A DNA stretch of 13,505 nucleotides from SBBV01 sp036555425. Its GTDB lineage: Bacteria; Pseudomonadota; Alphaproteobacteria; Bin65. The notes beneath the pieces were generated by a model. That model worked only from the letters and a program-made list of their open reading frames with translations, ran no database searches and was not told the origin of the DNA. The stretch covers positions 1-13,505 of the forward strand of contig DATBLL010000262.1 of NCBI GenBank assembly GCA_036555425.1. The letters are read 5' to 3'. Below are positions 1 to 7,169 of this stretch, piece by piece. The translations under genes and the position numbers were made by a program. Positions within the stretch are counted from its first letter, which is position 1, and each line of letters begins with the position of its first letter.

Positions 1-1
1 C

Positions 2-1237
2 CACGCCTTCGTGCTCGAGAGCGGGCGCTGGCCGGAATTGTCGCGGCCCGCCGGCTATCCCGGCCCGCCGGCCGACCTCTACCTCGAAGGCTCCGACCAG
101 CACCGCGGCTGGTTCCAGTCGTCGCTGCTCGAGAGCTCCGGAACCCGCGGGCGCGCGCCCTACGACGCCATCCTCACCCACGGCTTCGTCGTGGACGAGA
201 AGGGCTACAAGATGTCGAAATCGGTCGGCAACATCGTGGCGCCGCAATCGGTCATCGACCAGTACGGCGCCGACATCCTGCGCCTCTGGGTCGTGACCTC
301 CGACTACGGCGAAGACATCGGCATCGGCCCCGAGATCCTGAAGCAGCAGGCCGACACTTATCGGCGCCTCAGGAACACGCTGCGCTATCTCTTGGGCGCG
401 CTCGCCGGCTTCGCGGAGCGCGAGCGCCTGCCCGAGGCGGAAATGCCCGAGCTCGAGCGCTACATCCTGCACCGGCTCTGGCAGCTCGACGCGCATCTGC
501 GCCGGGCGTGCAACGATTTCGAGTTCCATGGCTTCTATGCGGCGCTCCACAATTTCTGCGCCGTGGAGCTCTCGGCGTTCTATTTCGATATCCGCAAGGA
601 CTCGCTCTATTGCGACCGGCTCGACAGCGTCCGCCGGCGCGCGGCGCGCACGGTGCTCGACGCGCTATTCTCGTGCCTCACCGCGTGGCTCGCGCCGGTG
701 CTGTGCTTCACCGCCGAGGAAGCCTGGCTCGCGCGCTACGGCGAAGACGCTCGCTCCGCGAGCTTAGGGCAAAGCGAGGCTTCGCCAGTGGCGGAGAGCG
801 TGCATCTGCGCACCTTCCCCGACGTTCCCGCCGCTTGGCGCAACGACATGCTGGCGCAGAAATGGGACCGCGTGCGCACGATCCGCCGCGTCGTCACCGG
901 CGCGCTCGAGTTGGAGCGCGCCGAGAAGCGCATCGGCGCGAGCCTCGAAGCCGCGCCGACGCTCCATGTCGATGCCGAGGACTATGCGCTCTGCAACTCG
1001 GTCGAGCTCGCCGAGATCTGCATCACCTCGGACATCGCCTTGAGCCCGCTGCCGCCGCCCGAGGGCGCGTTCTCCCTGCCCGACGTGCCCGGCGTGGCGG
1101 TGGCGCCGGCCCGCGCCGCGGGCGCCAAATGCGCGCGCTGCTGGCAGGTCCTGCCCGAAGTGGGCCGCGAGCCCGCGCATCCCGCGCTCTGCAAGCGCTG
1201 CGCCGACGCGGTGCGCCATCCGCGCGCGGCGGCGTAA
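2..1237 (+). CDS. ileS: Isoleucine-tRNA ligase, C-terminal part (5' truncated by window edge)
   Basis: Class I aminoacyl-tRNA synthetase that charges tRNA-Ile in the cytoplasm. The reading frame is open from base 2, so the start and the HIGH motif lie outside the window. The KMSKS signature is intact at 209-223 and follows the typical class I run 'LEGSDQHRGWF'. After it comes the helical anticodon-binding domain. The C-terminus has a zinc-finger-like Cys pair arrangement: CxxC codons at 1130 and 1139, and CxxC codons at 1190 and 1199, as in bacterial IleS that carries a C-terminal zinc site. The odd feature is an extra stretch of about 15 residues (roughly ARSASLGQSEASPVA) between 'YGED' and 'ESVHL'. 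It is encoded by a palindromic segment and is described separately. The gene ends at TAA 1235-1237. A long palindromic element separates it from lspA. Identification is secure from the motifs and from the lspA neighbour. Confidence 0.97.
   Translation, partial: HAFVLESGRWPELSRPAGYPGPPADLYLEGSDQHRGWFQSSLLESSGTRGRAPYDAILTHGFVVDEKGYKMSKSVGNIVAPQSVIDQYGADILRLWVVTSDYGEDIGIGPEILKQQADTYRRLRNTLRYLLGALAGFAERERLPEAEMPELERYILHRLWQLDAHLRRACNDFEFHGFYAALHNFCAVELSAFYFDIRKDSLYCDRLDSVRRRAARTVLDALFSCLTAWLAPVLCFTAEEAWLARYGEDARSASLGQSEASPVAESVHLRTFPDVPAAWRNDMLAQKWDRVRTIRRVVTGALELERAEKRIGASLEAAPTLHVDAEDYALCNSVELAEICITSDIALSPLPPPEGAFSLPDVPGVAVAPARAAGAKCARCWQVLPEVGREPAHPALCKRCADAVRHPRAAA
740..793. repeat. Palindromic element inserted in frame inside ileS
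   Basis: The left arm GGCGAAG (740-746) pairs with CTTCGCC (780-786). The pairing continues inward as CTCGCT (left) against AGCGAG (right), with a 2-nt bulge. Two smaller hairpins are nested or adjacent: GCTCG/CGAGC near 749-763 and CGCC-AGT-GGCG at 783-793. The segment stays in the ileS frame, contains no stop codon, and adds about 15 residues at a surface-loop position where, from memory of the family, IleS runs directly from GED to SVHL. The arrangement is reminiscent of in-frame palindromic elements such as the Rickettsia RPEs. No relation to them is claimed. Confidence 0.55.
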
Positions 1238-1257
1238 TGCGGTCTACTGCCAAGGGA

Positions 1258-1444
1258 CTTGCCTTCGGACTCGCCGCTCCCTCCTTGAGGGGGAGCTGTC
1301 CGCCGCGAAGCAGAGGACTGGGGGGGTTCTCCGCTCCGGCGACGAGGCGCTGGAGAGGAGAACCCCCACCCGTCGTCCGCCGCGCGCACGCGCGCAGCCG
1401 CCGCCGACCGCCCCCTCAAGGAGGGCGGTGGCGAAAGTGGCAAG
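1258..1444. repeat. Large nested palindromic element A between ileS and lspA
   Basis: This fills most of the 234-base gap between ileS and lspA. Its paired arms are, from outside in: CTTGCC (1258-1263) with GGCAAG (1439-1444); the perfect 15-mer CCCTCCTTGAGGGGG (1279-1293) with its complement at 1411-1425; and the perfect 11-mer GGGGGTTCTCC (1322-1332) with its complement at 1357-1367. The segments between the arms are only partly complementary. It looks like a decayed full-length inverted repeat (REP/MITE-like) rather than a terminator, because there is no T-tract. No open reading frame in it looks real. Confidence 0.8.
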
Positions 1445-1471
1445 CCAATTTCGCCCGCCGGTGCTAGTGCG

Positions 1472-1945
1472 ATGGGTGTACGCGCCGGCCTTTTTCTTGC
1501 CATCGTGGTGCTGTTACTCGACCAGGTGACGAAGCTTGCGATCTTGGAATGGGTGAAGCCGCCGGCGCCGGGGATCGCCATCACCGGCTTTCTCGCCATC
1601 GTCCTGGTGTGGAACCGGGGCATGAGTTTCGGGATGTTCAATGTCGGCGATCCGCTGGTTCCCTGGATCCTCGGCGCCGTCTCGATCGCCGTCGCCATAG
1701 GCCTGGTGTGGTGGCTGACGCGCGCCCGCCGCTGGATGGTGATCGCCGGACTCGGCCTCGTCTTGGGCGGCGCCATCGGCAACCTCATCGACCGGTTCAT
1801 CTATGGGGCGGTGGTGGATTTCGCGCTGCTGCATGCCGGGCAATGGCAGTGGCCGGCTTTCAACCTGGCCGATAGTGCCATAACCCTGGGCGTCATCGCG
1901 CTGCTCTGGGATTCCTTGTTCGGCGCCCCGGAATCCCGTAAATAA
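1472..1945 (+). CDS. lspA: Lipoprotein signal peptidase (signal peptidase II)
   Basis: Inner-membrane aspartic peptidase that removes the signal peptide from diacylglyceryl-modified prolipoproteins. The product is 157 aa, a normal length. It has four hydrophobic segments, at about residues 5-25, 35-50, 63-82 and 88-104, plus a terminal one near 133-149 (the family has four helices, so one of these is peripheral). The catalytic aspartates are D116 in 'VVDF' and D134 in 'FNLADSAI'. The family motif 'GNLIDR' is at 103-108. The ATG at 1472 has no clear Shine-Dalgarno sequence, and palindromic element A ends 27 bases upstream. The next gene encodes a lipoprotein, which is a plausible LspA substrate, and the order ileS-lspA is common in proteobacteria. 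Confidence 0.96.
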   Translation: MGVRAGLFLAIVVLLLDQVTKLAILEWVKPPAPGIAITGFLAIVLVWNRGMSFGMFNVGDPLVPWILGAVSIAVAIGLVWWLTRARRWMVIAGLGLVLGGAIGNLIDRFIYGAVVDFALLHAGQWQWPAFNLADSAITLGVIALLWDSLFGAPESRK

Positions 1946-1973
1946 TTGTGGTTCAACGGGAAAGGGGCACACG

Positions 1974-2501
1974 ATGAAGCGCACGCTGGTGGCAGTCGCG
2001 CTGGCCGGAATGGCCGGCGGCTTGGGCGGCTGCGGCCTGTTCCAGGATATCCGGTCGGTTTCGCAGGAGCTCGGCAAGCGCGGCGACGGCGACGAGATCT
2101 CGACTGGCGCGCCGCTGACCGTTCCGCCCGAGGCGACCCTGCGGCCGCCCTCGACGAGCGCCAGCAGCAACGAGGGCGCGGCCCGCCGCGCGCAGGTCAT
2201 CCTGCGCACCGACGCGCCGGCGCCCGCCGCTCCGGCCGGCCGCGGCCGCACCGCGCGCGAAACCGGGCCGAGCGCCGGCGAGCGCGAATTGATGACGCGC
2301 TCGGGCGTCACCCGCGCCACCTCGGACGTGGTGCGGCGCACCGTCGATATCGAGCAGCAGCGCAGCACCAGCGGACAGAAAGAATTCACCGATCGCGTGC
2401 TGAAATACGATCCCAAGGCGCCGCCGCCGAAGGGCGACGACAGGAATGCCCGCGACGCCACCGGCGACAAGCCGGTCATCAAGCGCCCGGGCGAGCTCTA
2501 G
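1974..2501 (+). CDS. DUF3035-type lipoprotein (BamF-like)
   Basis: Predicted 175-aa outer-membrane lipoprotein. The signal peptide runs from residue 1 to 19 and ends in the lipobox LGGC, with C20 as the lipidated cysteine. Beyond it the protein is proline- and alanine-rich, low in complexity and probably mostly disordered. The stretch 'APLTVPPEATLRPP' (about 46-59) matches the short conserved core I recall for DUF3035 proteins, which are found downstream of lspA in alphaproteobacteria. Some DUF3035 proteins are described as BamF, an accessory lipoprotein of the beta-barrel assembly complex. The DUF3035 assignment rests on this motif plus context, and the BamF role is inference. The start is supported by AAAGGGG at 1961-1967, six bases before the ATG. 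Confidence 0.8.
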   Translation: MKRTLVAVALAGMAGGLGGCGLFQDIRSVSQELGKRGDGDEISTGAPLTVPPEATLRPPSTSASSNEGAARRAQVILRTDAPAPAAPAGRGRTARETGPSAGERELMTRSGVTRATSDVVRRTVDIEQQRSTSGQKEFTDRVLKYDPKAPPPKGDDRNARDATGDKPVIKRPGEL

Positions 2502-2519
2502 GAGATCAGAACGTCCGTC

Positions 2520-2587
2520 CGGCGGGATGCCGCCGCAATCGAGCGGAAGAACAGCGTAGACGACCGCCGGGGAGGGCGAAGGTCGTC
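2520..2587. other. Two small hairpins between the lipoprotein gene and the first M16 gene
   Basis: The 120-base gap 2502-2621 holds two short stems. One is CGGCGG-GATG-CCGCCG (2520-2535). The other is GACGACC (2559-2565) pairing with GGTCGTC (2581-2587) across a 15-base G-rich loop. Neither has a T-tract. They could stabilise or partly terminate the message between the two genes. No function can be shown. Confidence 0.4.
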
Positions 2588-2621
2588 GCCCAACGAAAAC
2601 GGCCTACCTCGGAGGTACGAC

Positions 2622-4103
2622 GTGTCCCCATTGGCAAGACTTTGCGCCCGCGCCGGCCTGGCGCTCTTGGCCGTCGCCGCGATTCCCGTCATCGCGGCCT
2701 GGCCGCGCCCGGCCGCTGCGGAAGCGGGCAAGGGCGTGTTCCAGCCCGAGACGTTCACGCTCGCCAACGGCCTCCAGGTCGTCGTGGTGACCAACCGGCG
2801 CGCGCCCGTCGTGCTGCACATGATGTGGTACAAGGCGGGCGCCGCCGACGAGCCGCCAGGCAAATCGGGCATCGCGCACTTCCTCGAGCATCTGATGTTC
2901 AAGGGCACCAAGGCGCTGCCCTCGGGCATGTTCTCCAAGATCGTCGCCAACAATGGCGGGCAGGAGAACGCGCTCACCTCCTCCGACTACACCGCTTATT
3001 ACCAGAGCGTCGCGCGCGACCGGCTCGAGACGGTGATGAAGATCGAGGCCGATCGCATGGTCAACCTCGACCTTCCCGAGAAGGAAGTGGAATCCGAGCG
3101 GAAGGTGATCTTGGAAGAGCGCCGGATGCGCACCGAGAACAGCCCGCGCTCGATTCTCTGGGAGCAGGCCAACGCCGCGCTCTATCTCAACCATCCCTAC
3201 CGCATCCCCACGATCGGCTGGGAGCACGAGATGAAGCTGCTCTCCAAGGCCGATGCGATGGCGTTCTATCGCACCTGGTATGCGCCCAATAACGCGGTGC
3301 TCGTCGTCGCCGGCGACGTGACCGCCGCCGACGTGCGGCCGCTGGCGGAGAAGTACTACGGCGCCATTCCGCGCCGCGCGGTTCCCGTGCGCGCGCGGCC
3401 GCTCGAGCCGCCGCAGCGCGCCGTGCGCCGCGTCACCTACCGCGATGCGCGCGTCGACCAGCCCAATTGGTCGCGCCTCTTCATCGCGCCGAGCTACCAC
3501 CGCGGCGAGACGCAGCACGCCTATGCGCTGCAGGTTCTCGCCGAGATCCTCGGCGGCGGCGCCACCAGCCGCCTCTATCAGGAGATCGTGGTGAAGCAGA
3601 AGCTCGCCGCCTCGGCGGGCGCGGGCTATTCGGGCTCGGCCTTCGACTACAGCAATTTCTACGTCTACGCCTCGCCGCGCACCGGCGTGGAGCTCGACCG
3701 CGTCGAAAAGGCGGTCGAGGCCGCGATCGCCGAGCTGCTCGCGAAGGGTGTTACGGCCGAGGAGCTGGCGCATGCCAAGCAGGTGCTGATCGACCGCGCG
3801 GCGTTCTCGCACGACAATCTGCGCACCGGCGCGATGTCGTTCGGCGTGGCGCTCGCGACCGGCCGCACCGTCGCCGACGTCGAGGCCTGGCCGGATCGCA
3901 TCGGCAAGGTCACGGTCGAAGAGGTGAACGCGGCCGCCCGCCATGTGCTGAAGGACACGGGCTCGGTCACCGCCATCCTCCTCGGCACCGAGAAGAAGAG
4001 CACGCTGCGCAAGGCCCAGCTCGCGCCCGGCAGCGAGCCCGCCGATGTGCCGGCGGGCCCCGACGGCCCGGGCGAATCGCCCGGCGCCAACGAGCCGAAC
4101 TGA
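2622..4103 (+). CDS. M16 family zinc metallopeptidase (pitrilysin/insulinase type), catalytic member
   Basis: Probable periplasmic zinc protease of 493 aa. An N-terminal export signal (hydrophobic core about residues 10-26, cleavage likely after the AAA near 31-33) is followed by the M16 domain. The inverted zinc motif HFLEH gives H86, E89 and H90, and E166 about 76 residues later is the expected third ligand, so this subunit looks active. The conserved C-terminal-half motif 'GGGATSRLYQE' is present. The start is GTG at 2622, supported by a strong GGAGG (2611-2615) six bases upstream. The C-terminal tail from about 465 is rich in Pro, Gly and Ala and probably disordered. The next gene starts 14 bases after the stop and encodes a non-catalytic M16 partner, so the two products probably act as a heterodimer, as known for M16B pairs. 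Confidence 0.95.
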   Translation: MSPLARLCARAGLALLAVAAIPVIAAWPRPAAAEAGKGVFQPETFTLANGLQVVVVTNRRAPVVLHMMWYKAGAADEPPGKSGIAHFLEHLMFKGTKALPSGMFSKIVANNGGQENALTSSDYTAYYQSVARDRLETVMKIEADRMVNLDLPEKEVESERKVILEERRMRTENSPRSILWEQANAALYLNHPYRIPTIGWEHEMKLLSKADAMAFYRTWYAPNNAVLVVAGDVTAADVRPLAEKYYGAIPRRAVPVRARPLEPPQRAVRRVTYRDARVDQPNWSRLFIAPSYHRGETQHAYALQVLAEILGGGATSRLYQEIVVKQKLAASAGAGYSGSAFDYSNFYVYASPRTGVELDRVEKAVEAAIAELLAKGVTAEELAHAKQVLIDRAAFSHDNLRTGAMSFGVALATGRTVADVEAWPDRIGKVTVEEVNAAARHVLKDTGSVTAILLGTEKKSTLRKAQLAPGSEPADVPAGPDGPGESPGANEPN

Positions 4104-4117
4104 CGGAGATCCGTTTC

Positions 4118-5428
4118 ATGCGCAGATTGTTCGGTCTTGCGGCGATCATGCTGATCGCCGCCGCCGTCGCTCAGCCGGCCGCCGCCATCGATGTGAAAGT
4201 GGTGAAGAGCCCCAAGGGGATCACCGCCTGGCTCGTCGTCGACCGCACCGCGCCGGTGTTGCACACGGCCTTCGCCTTCCGCCCGGGCGCGCTGCGCGAT
4301 CCGGCCGGCAAGGAGGGCCTGACCAACCTCATGACGACGCTGCTCGACGAGGGCGCGGGCGACTACGATTCGCTCGCCTTCCAGCGGCGCATGGAGGAGC
4401 TGGCGCTCACCTGGTCGATGAACGCCGGGCGCGACACCATCCACGGCAGCGTGCGCACGCTGACGCGCTATCAGGGCGAGGTGTTCAAGCTCGTCGGGCT
4501 GGCGCTCACCAAGCCGCGCTTCGACGCCGAGCCCGTCGAGCGGGCGCGCGCGCAGCTCCAGGCCTATCTCCGCCGCGAGATGACCGACCCCAACACGATC
4601 GCCTACCGCACCTGGCTCAAGGCGATGTATCCCGAGCATCCCTATGGGCGGACGGTGGACGGGACGCCGGAGACGATCGCCAAGCTGACGCGCGACGATC
4701 TCGTGGCGCTGCACCGCGCCGCGTTCGGCCGCGACAACCTCATCGTCGGCGTCGTCGGCAATATCTCCCCCGAGGAGCTGGCGCCGCTGCTCGACGACGC
4801 CTTCGGCGGGCTGCCCGAGAAATCGGCGCCGATCGAGATCGGCGAGGTCACCCCGCACGCCACCGGCGAAGTCTCCGTCCGGCGCATGTCGATCCCGCAA
4901 AGCGTGGTCATGTTCGGCCACGGGGCGCTCAAGCGCGAAGACAAGGATTACTACGCCGCGATCGTGATGAACCACATCCTCGGCGGCGGCACCTTCTCGT
5001 CGCGGCTCTACACCGAGGTGCGCGAGAAGCGCGGCCTCGCCTATTCGGTCTATTCCTATCTCAACCCGTTCGAGAAGGGCCCGCTCTACATGGGCCAGGT
5101 TTCGACCGAGAACGGCCGCGTCAAGGAATCGATCGACATCATCCGCTCCGAATGGAAGCGCATGGCGGCGGGGGAGGTGACGACCGAGGAAGTGGGGAGC
5201 GCCAAGACCTACCTCACCGGCTCCTGGGCGCTGCGCTTCGCCTCGTCCAGCGACATCTCGCGCATGCTGGTGAACACGCAGGTGGACGGCAACGGCCCCG
5301 ACTATTTCACGAAGCGCAACGACTACATCTCGGCGGTGACACTCGCCGACGTGAAGCGCGTGGCCGCGCGCCTGCTCCATGCCGACAAGCTCACCTTCTT
5401 CGTGGTGGGCAATCCGATGGGCCTCTAA
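4118..5428 (+). CDS. M16 family peptidase-like protein, non-catalytic partner
   Basis: Exported 436-aa M16 homologue. The signal peptide covers about residues 1-23 (MRRLFG..., then a hydrophobic core, then QPAAA). Where the active partner has HxxEH, this protein reads 'GLTNLMTTLLDEG', so both zinc histidines and the catalytic glutamate are missing. It keeps the substrate-binding 'SRLYTEVREKRGLAYSV' segment (about 295-311), which holds the Arg/Tyr pair typical of the non-catalytic half of M16B peptidases. This fits a heterodimer with the upstream gene product. A GGAG at 4105-4108 precedes the ATG by nine bases, and the 14-base spacing implies co-transcription. The substrate is unknown. Confidence 0.93.
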   Translation: MRRLFGLAAIMLIAAAVAQPAAAIDVKVVKSPKGITAWLVVDRTAPVLHTAFAFRPGALRDPAGKEGLTNLMTTLLDEGAGDYDSLAFQRRMEELALTWSMNAGRDTIHGSVRTLTRYQGEVFKLVGLALTKPRFDAEPVERARAQLQAYLRREMTDPNTIAYRTWLKAMYPEHPYGRTVDGTPETIAKLTRDDLVALHRAAFGRDNLIVGVVGNISPEELAPLLDDAFGGLPEKSAPIEIGEVTPHATGEVSVRRMSIPQSVVMFGHGALKREDKDYYAAIVMNHILGGGTFSSRLYTEVREKRGLAYSVYSYLNPFEKGPLYMGQVSTENGRVKESIDIIRSEWKRMAAGEVTTEEVGSAKTYLTGSWALRFASSSDISRMLVNTQVDGNGPDYFTKRNDYISAVTLADVKRVAARLLHADKLTFFVVGNPMGL

Positions 5429-5435
5429 TCCGCTG

Positions 5436-5462
5436 TTGACCGGGCGGCTCGTTCGTTAACAT
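5436..5462 (+). promoter_or_regulatory. Candidate sigma-70-type promoter upstream of pgi
   Basis: TTGACC at 5436-5441 resembles a -35 box, and TAACAT at 5457-5462 is the best -10 candidate. The 15-base spacer is shorter than ideal. It lies just after the M16 stop codon and upstream of palindromic element B. It could start the pgi transcript with a leader of about 175 bases that includes element B. Confidence 0.35.
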
Positions 5463-5504
5463 CCTGCGCGTCCGGGTTCGCCCCGGCCGCGCACGCCAAC
5501 CTTT

Positions 5505-5616
5505 GTAGGAGCGGGTCCCTCATCGCCTTGGGGGCCCGCCCGTGGGCCGCCAGACAATGTTTGAACGGTGCTGCACGTCCGCTGAGCCGGCGGGCGGGTC
5601 GGGGACCCGCCCCTAC
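5505..5616. repeat. Palindromic element B in the pgi leader
   Basis: GTAGGAGCGGGTCCC (5505-5519) pairs with GGGACCCGCCCCTAC (5602-5616), 14 of 15 positions. Inside, CCCGCCCG (5535-5542) pairs with CGGGCGGG (5591-5598). The centre (5550-5585) is AT-richer and unpaired. Together the arms can form a long two-step hairpin. This fills most of the 217-base gap before pgi, and no gene-like frame is seen in it. Its sequence differs from elements A and C. Confidence 0.75.
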
Positions 5617-5645
5617 GCAGCCGCCGCATCCGGGCCCCTCGGCCG

Positions 5646-6962
5646 ATGAACGGCCTTCCCTATCGCCAGGACATTGGCGGCTGCCTCGCCTGGCGCGTCG
5701 CCGATGCGGGCCTCTCCGAAGCCGAGCTCGCCGAGACCGTCGAGACGCTGCGGCCGGCGATCCGGCGCATCGTCGTCGAACACCGCGCCGGGATTCTGCC
5801 GCAGCTCTCGCTGCCCGAGCGGCGCGACGACATCGCGGCGCTCCAGCGCATCGCGCAGCGCTATCGCCGGCTCGAAACGGCGGTGGTTCTCGGCATCGGC
5901 GGCTCTTCGCTCGGCGGCCAGGCCTTGTGCGCGCTGGCCAAGGGCGGGCCGCTCAGGCCCGCCAGCGACGGCACCGACATCGTCTTCCTCGAAAACATCG
6001 ATCCCGACACGTTCGGCCCGTGGCTCGACTTCGCCGAGCGGCAGAGCGCCGGCTTCATCGTCATCTCGAAATCCGGCGCCACCGCCGAGACCGTGGCGCA
6101 GCTGCTAGCGGCCTGGGACCGCATGCGCGCGGCGCTCGGCCCCGAGATGGCCGCCGATCACTTCACCATCATGACCGAACCCGGCGACAATCCGCTCGCA
6201 CGCTTCGCCCGCGGCCACGGCATGCGCCTCGTCGATCACGATCCGAAGCTCGGCGGCCGCTATTCGGTCCTCTCGACCGGCGCGCTGCCGGCGATGATCG
6301 CGGGGCTCGACGTCACCGCGCTCCGCCTCGGCGCGCAGGAAGTCCTGAACGGTTTCTTGAACGCGCAGAGCCCGGTTGATTGCCCCGCCATCCTCGGCGC
6401 CGCGCTCAATCTTGCCTTTGCCAAGCGCGGACGGCGCATCCACGTGATGTTTCCCTATGCCGATGCGCTGAGGCCCTTCGCGCTCTGGCACGGGCAGCTC
6501 TGGGCCGAGAGCCTGGGCAAGGGCGGGCACGGCACGACGCCGGTGGCGGCGCTTGGACCCGTCGACCAGCACAGCCAGCTGCAGCTCTGGCTCGACGGCC
6601 CGCGCGACAAGTTCTTCACCGTGGTGCAGATCGAGCGCGCCGGCACGGGCCCGCTTCTCGCCGGCGCCGAGATGGACGAGCGCCTCGCCTATCTCGCCGG
6701 CCGCACCATGGGCGACCTCTTGGAAGCGGAGCAGCGGGCCACGGCGGCCACGCTGATGAACAGGCGCTGCCCCGTGCGCAGCTTCCGCTTGCCGCGCCTC
6801 GACGAGCGCGCGCTCGGCGGCCTTTTCATGCATTTCATGCTCGAGACCATCATCGTCGGCTACGCGCTCGGCATCGATCCCTTCGATCAGCCGGCCGTGG
6901 AAAGCGGCAAAGTGCTGGCGCGCAAATACCTATCCGATCTCGGCAAGGGCGGCGTACAATAG
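5646..6962 (+). CDS. pgi: Glucose-6-phosphate isomerase (short bacterial type)
   Basis: Interconverts glucose 6-phosphate and fructose 6-phosphate in glycolysis and gluconeogenesis. The protein is 438 aa, the short Bacillus-like form rather than the roughly 550-aa E. coli/animal form. Phosphate-binding motifs are 'GIGGSSLGG' (83-91) and 'SKSGATAET' (141-149). PGI signature 1 is 'LGGRYSVLSTG' (202-212) and signature 2 is 'FDQPAVESGK' (413-422). By analogy with the Bacillus enzyme, E288 in 'WAESLGK', H309 in 'DQHS' and K422 are the likely catalytic residues, and all are present. The start at ATG 5646 has no good Shine-Dalgarno sequence. Its position fits the family, but the exact start is less certain than the identity. 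It has no metabolic partner nearby and is flanked by palindromic elements on both sides. Confidence 0.95.
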   Translation: MNGLPYRQDIGGCLAWRVADAGLSEAELAETVETLRPAIRRIVVEHRAGILPQLSLPERRDDIAALQRIAQRYRRLETAVVLGIGGSSLGGQALCALAKGGPLRPASDGTDIVFLENIDPDTFGPWLDFAERQSAGFIVISKSGATAETVAQLLAAWDRMRAALGPEMAADHFTIMTEPGDNPLARFARGHGMRLVDHDPKLGGRYSVLSTGALPAMIAGLDVTALRLGAQEVLNGFLNAQSPVDCPAILGAALNLAFAKRGRRIHVMFPYADALRPFALWHGQLWAESLGKGGHGTTPVAALGPVDQHSQLQLWLDGPRDKFFTVVQIERAGTGPLLAGAEMDERLAYLAGRTMGDLLEAEQRATAATLMNRRCPVRSFRLPRLDERALGGLFMHFMLETIIVGYALGIDPFDQPAVESGKVLARKYLSDLGKGGVQ

Positions 6963-6971
6963 CGGCCGCGA

Positions 6972-7146
6972 AGAACCGCGATGCGGTTCTGTCCCAAAGC
7001 CCAGGGTTGCGGCGAAGCCGCTACCCTGGGATTCGCGGCATCGTCCCGATCAACCCTGAAAGGGTTGGTCCGACGTCTTCGCGCAATGCCCAGGATAGCC
7101 GCTGCGCGGCAACCCCGGGCTCTGTTGCAGAACCGCTTCGCGGTTC
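6972..7146. repeat. Palindromic element C: array of five hairpins that is itself an inverted repeat
   Basis: This occupies the pgi-mutL gap. Hairpin 1 is AGAACCGC-GAT-GCGGTTCT (6972-6990). Hairpin 2 (7000-7030) has CCCAGGG/CCCTGGG outside and GCGGC-GAA-GCCGC inside. Hairpin 3 is CAACCCT-GAA-AGGGTTG (7051-7067). Hairpin 4 (7088-7120) has GCCC.GG/CC.GGGC outside and GCCGC-TGC-GCGGC inside. Hairpin 5 is GAACCGC-TTC-GCGGTTC (7130-7146). Hairpins 1 and 2 are also the reverse complement of hairpins 5 and 4, so the whole unit folds on itself. Where the two halves differ (for example GCGGC/GCCGC), base pairing inside each small stem is kept. The reading frame through it is an artefact of the downstream mutL frame. 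Confidence 0.85.
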
Positions 7147-7169
7147 CTTTCACCGACCAGACGGAATTC

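Noticed and set aside
1946..3292. 448-codon plus-strand frame across the lipoprotein gene and the first M16 gene
   Set aside because: It overlaps two well-supported genes in another frame and consists mainly of Arg, Ala, Gly and Pro without any recognisable domain.
3665..5380. 571-codon open frame on the minus strand opposite the M16 genes
   Set aside because: The plus-strand M16 frames have clear domains and motifs. The minus frame is rich in Arg, Ala, His and Val with no motif and arises from GC-rich codon structure.
4118..5428. Second M16 protein as a pseudogene because the HxxEH motif is missing
   Set aside because: The frame is intact, with a signal peptide and the conserved Arg/Tyr region. 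Loss of the zinc site is normal for the partner subunit of M16B pairs.
6981..7169. N-terminal extension of mutL by 63 residues
   Set aside because: The extension is encoded entirely by palindromic element C. MutL homology begins exactly at the ATG at 7170.
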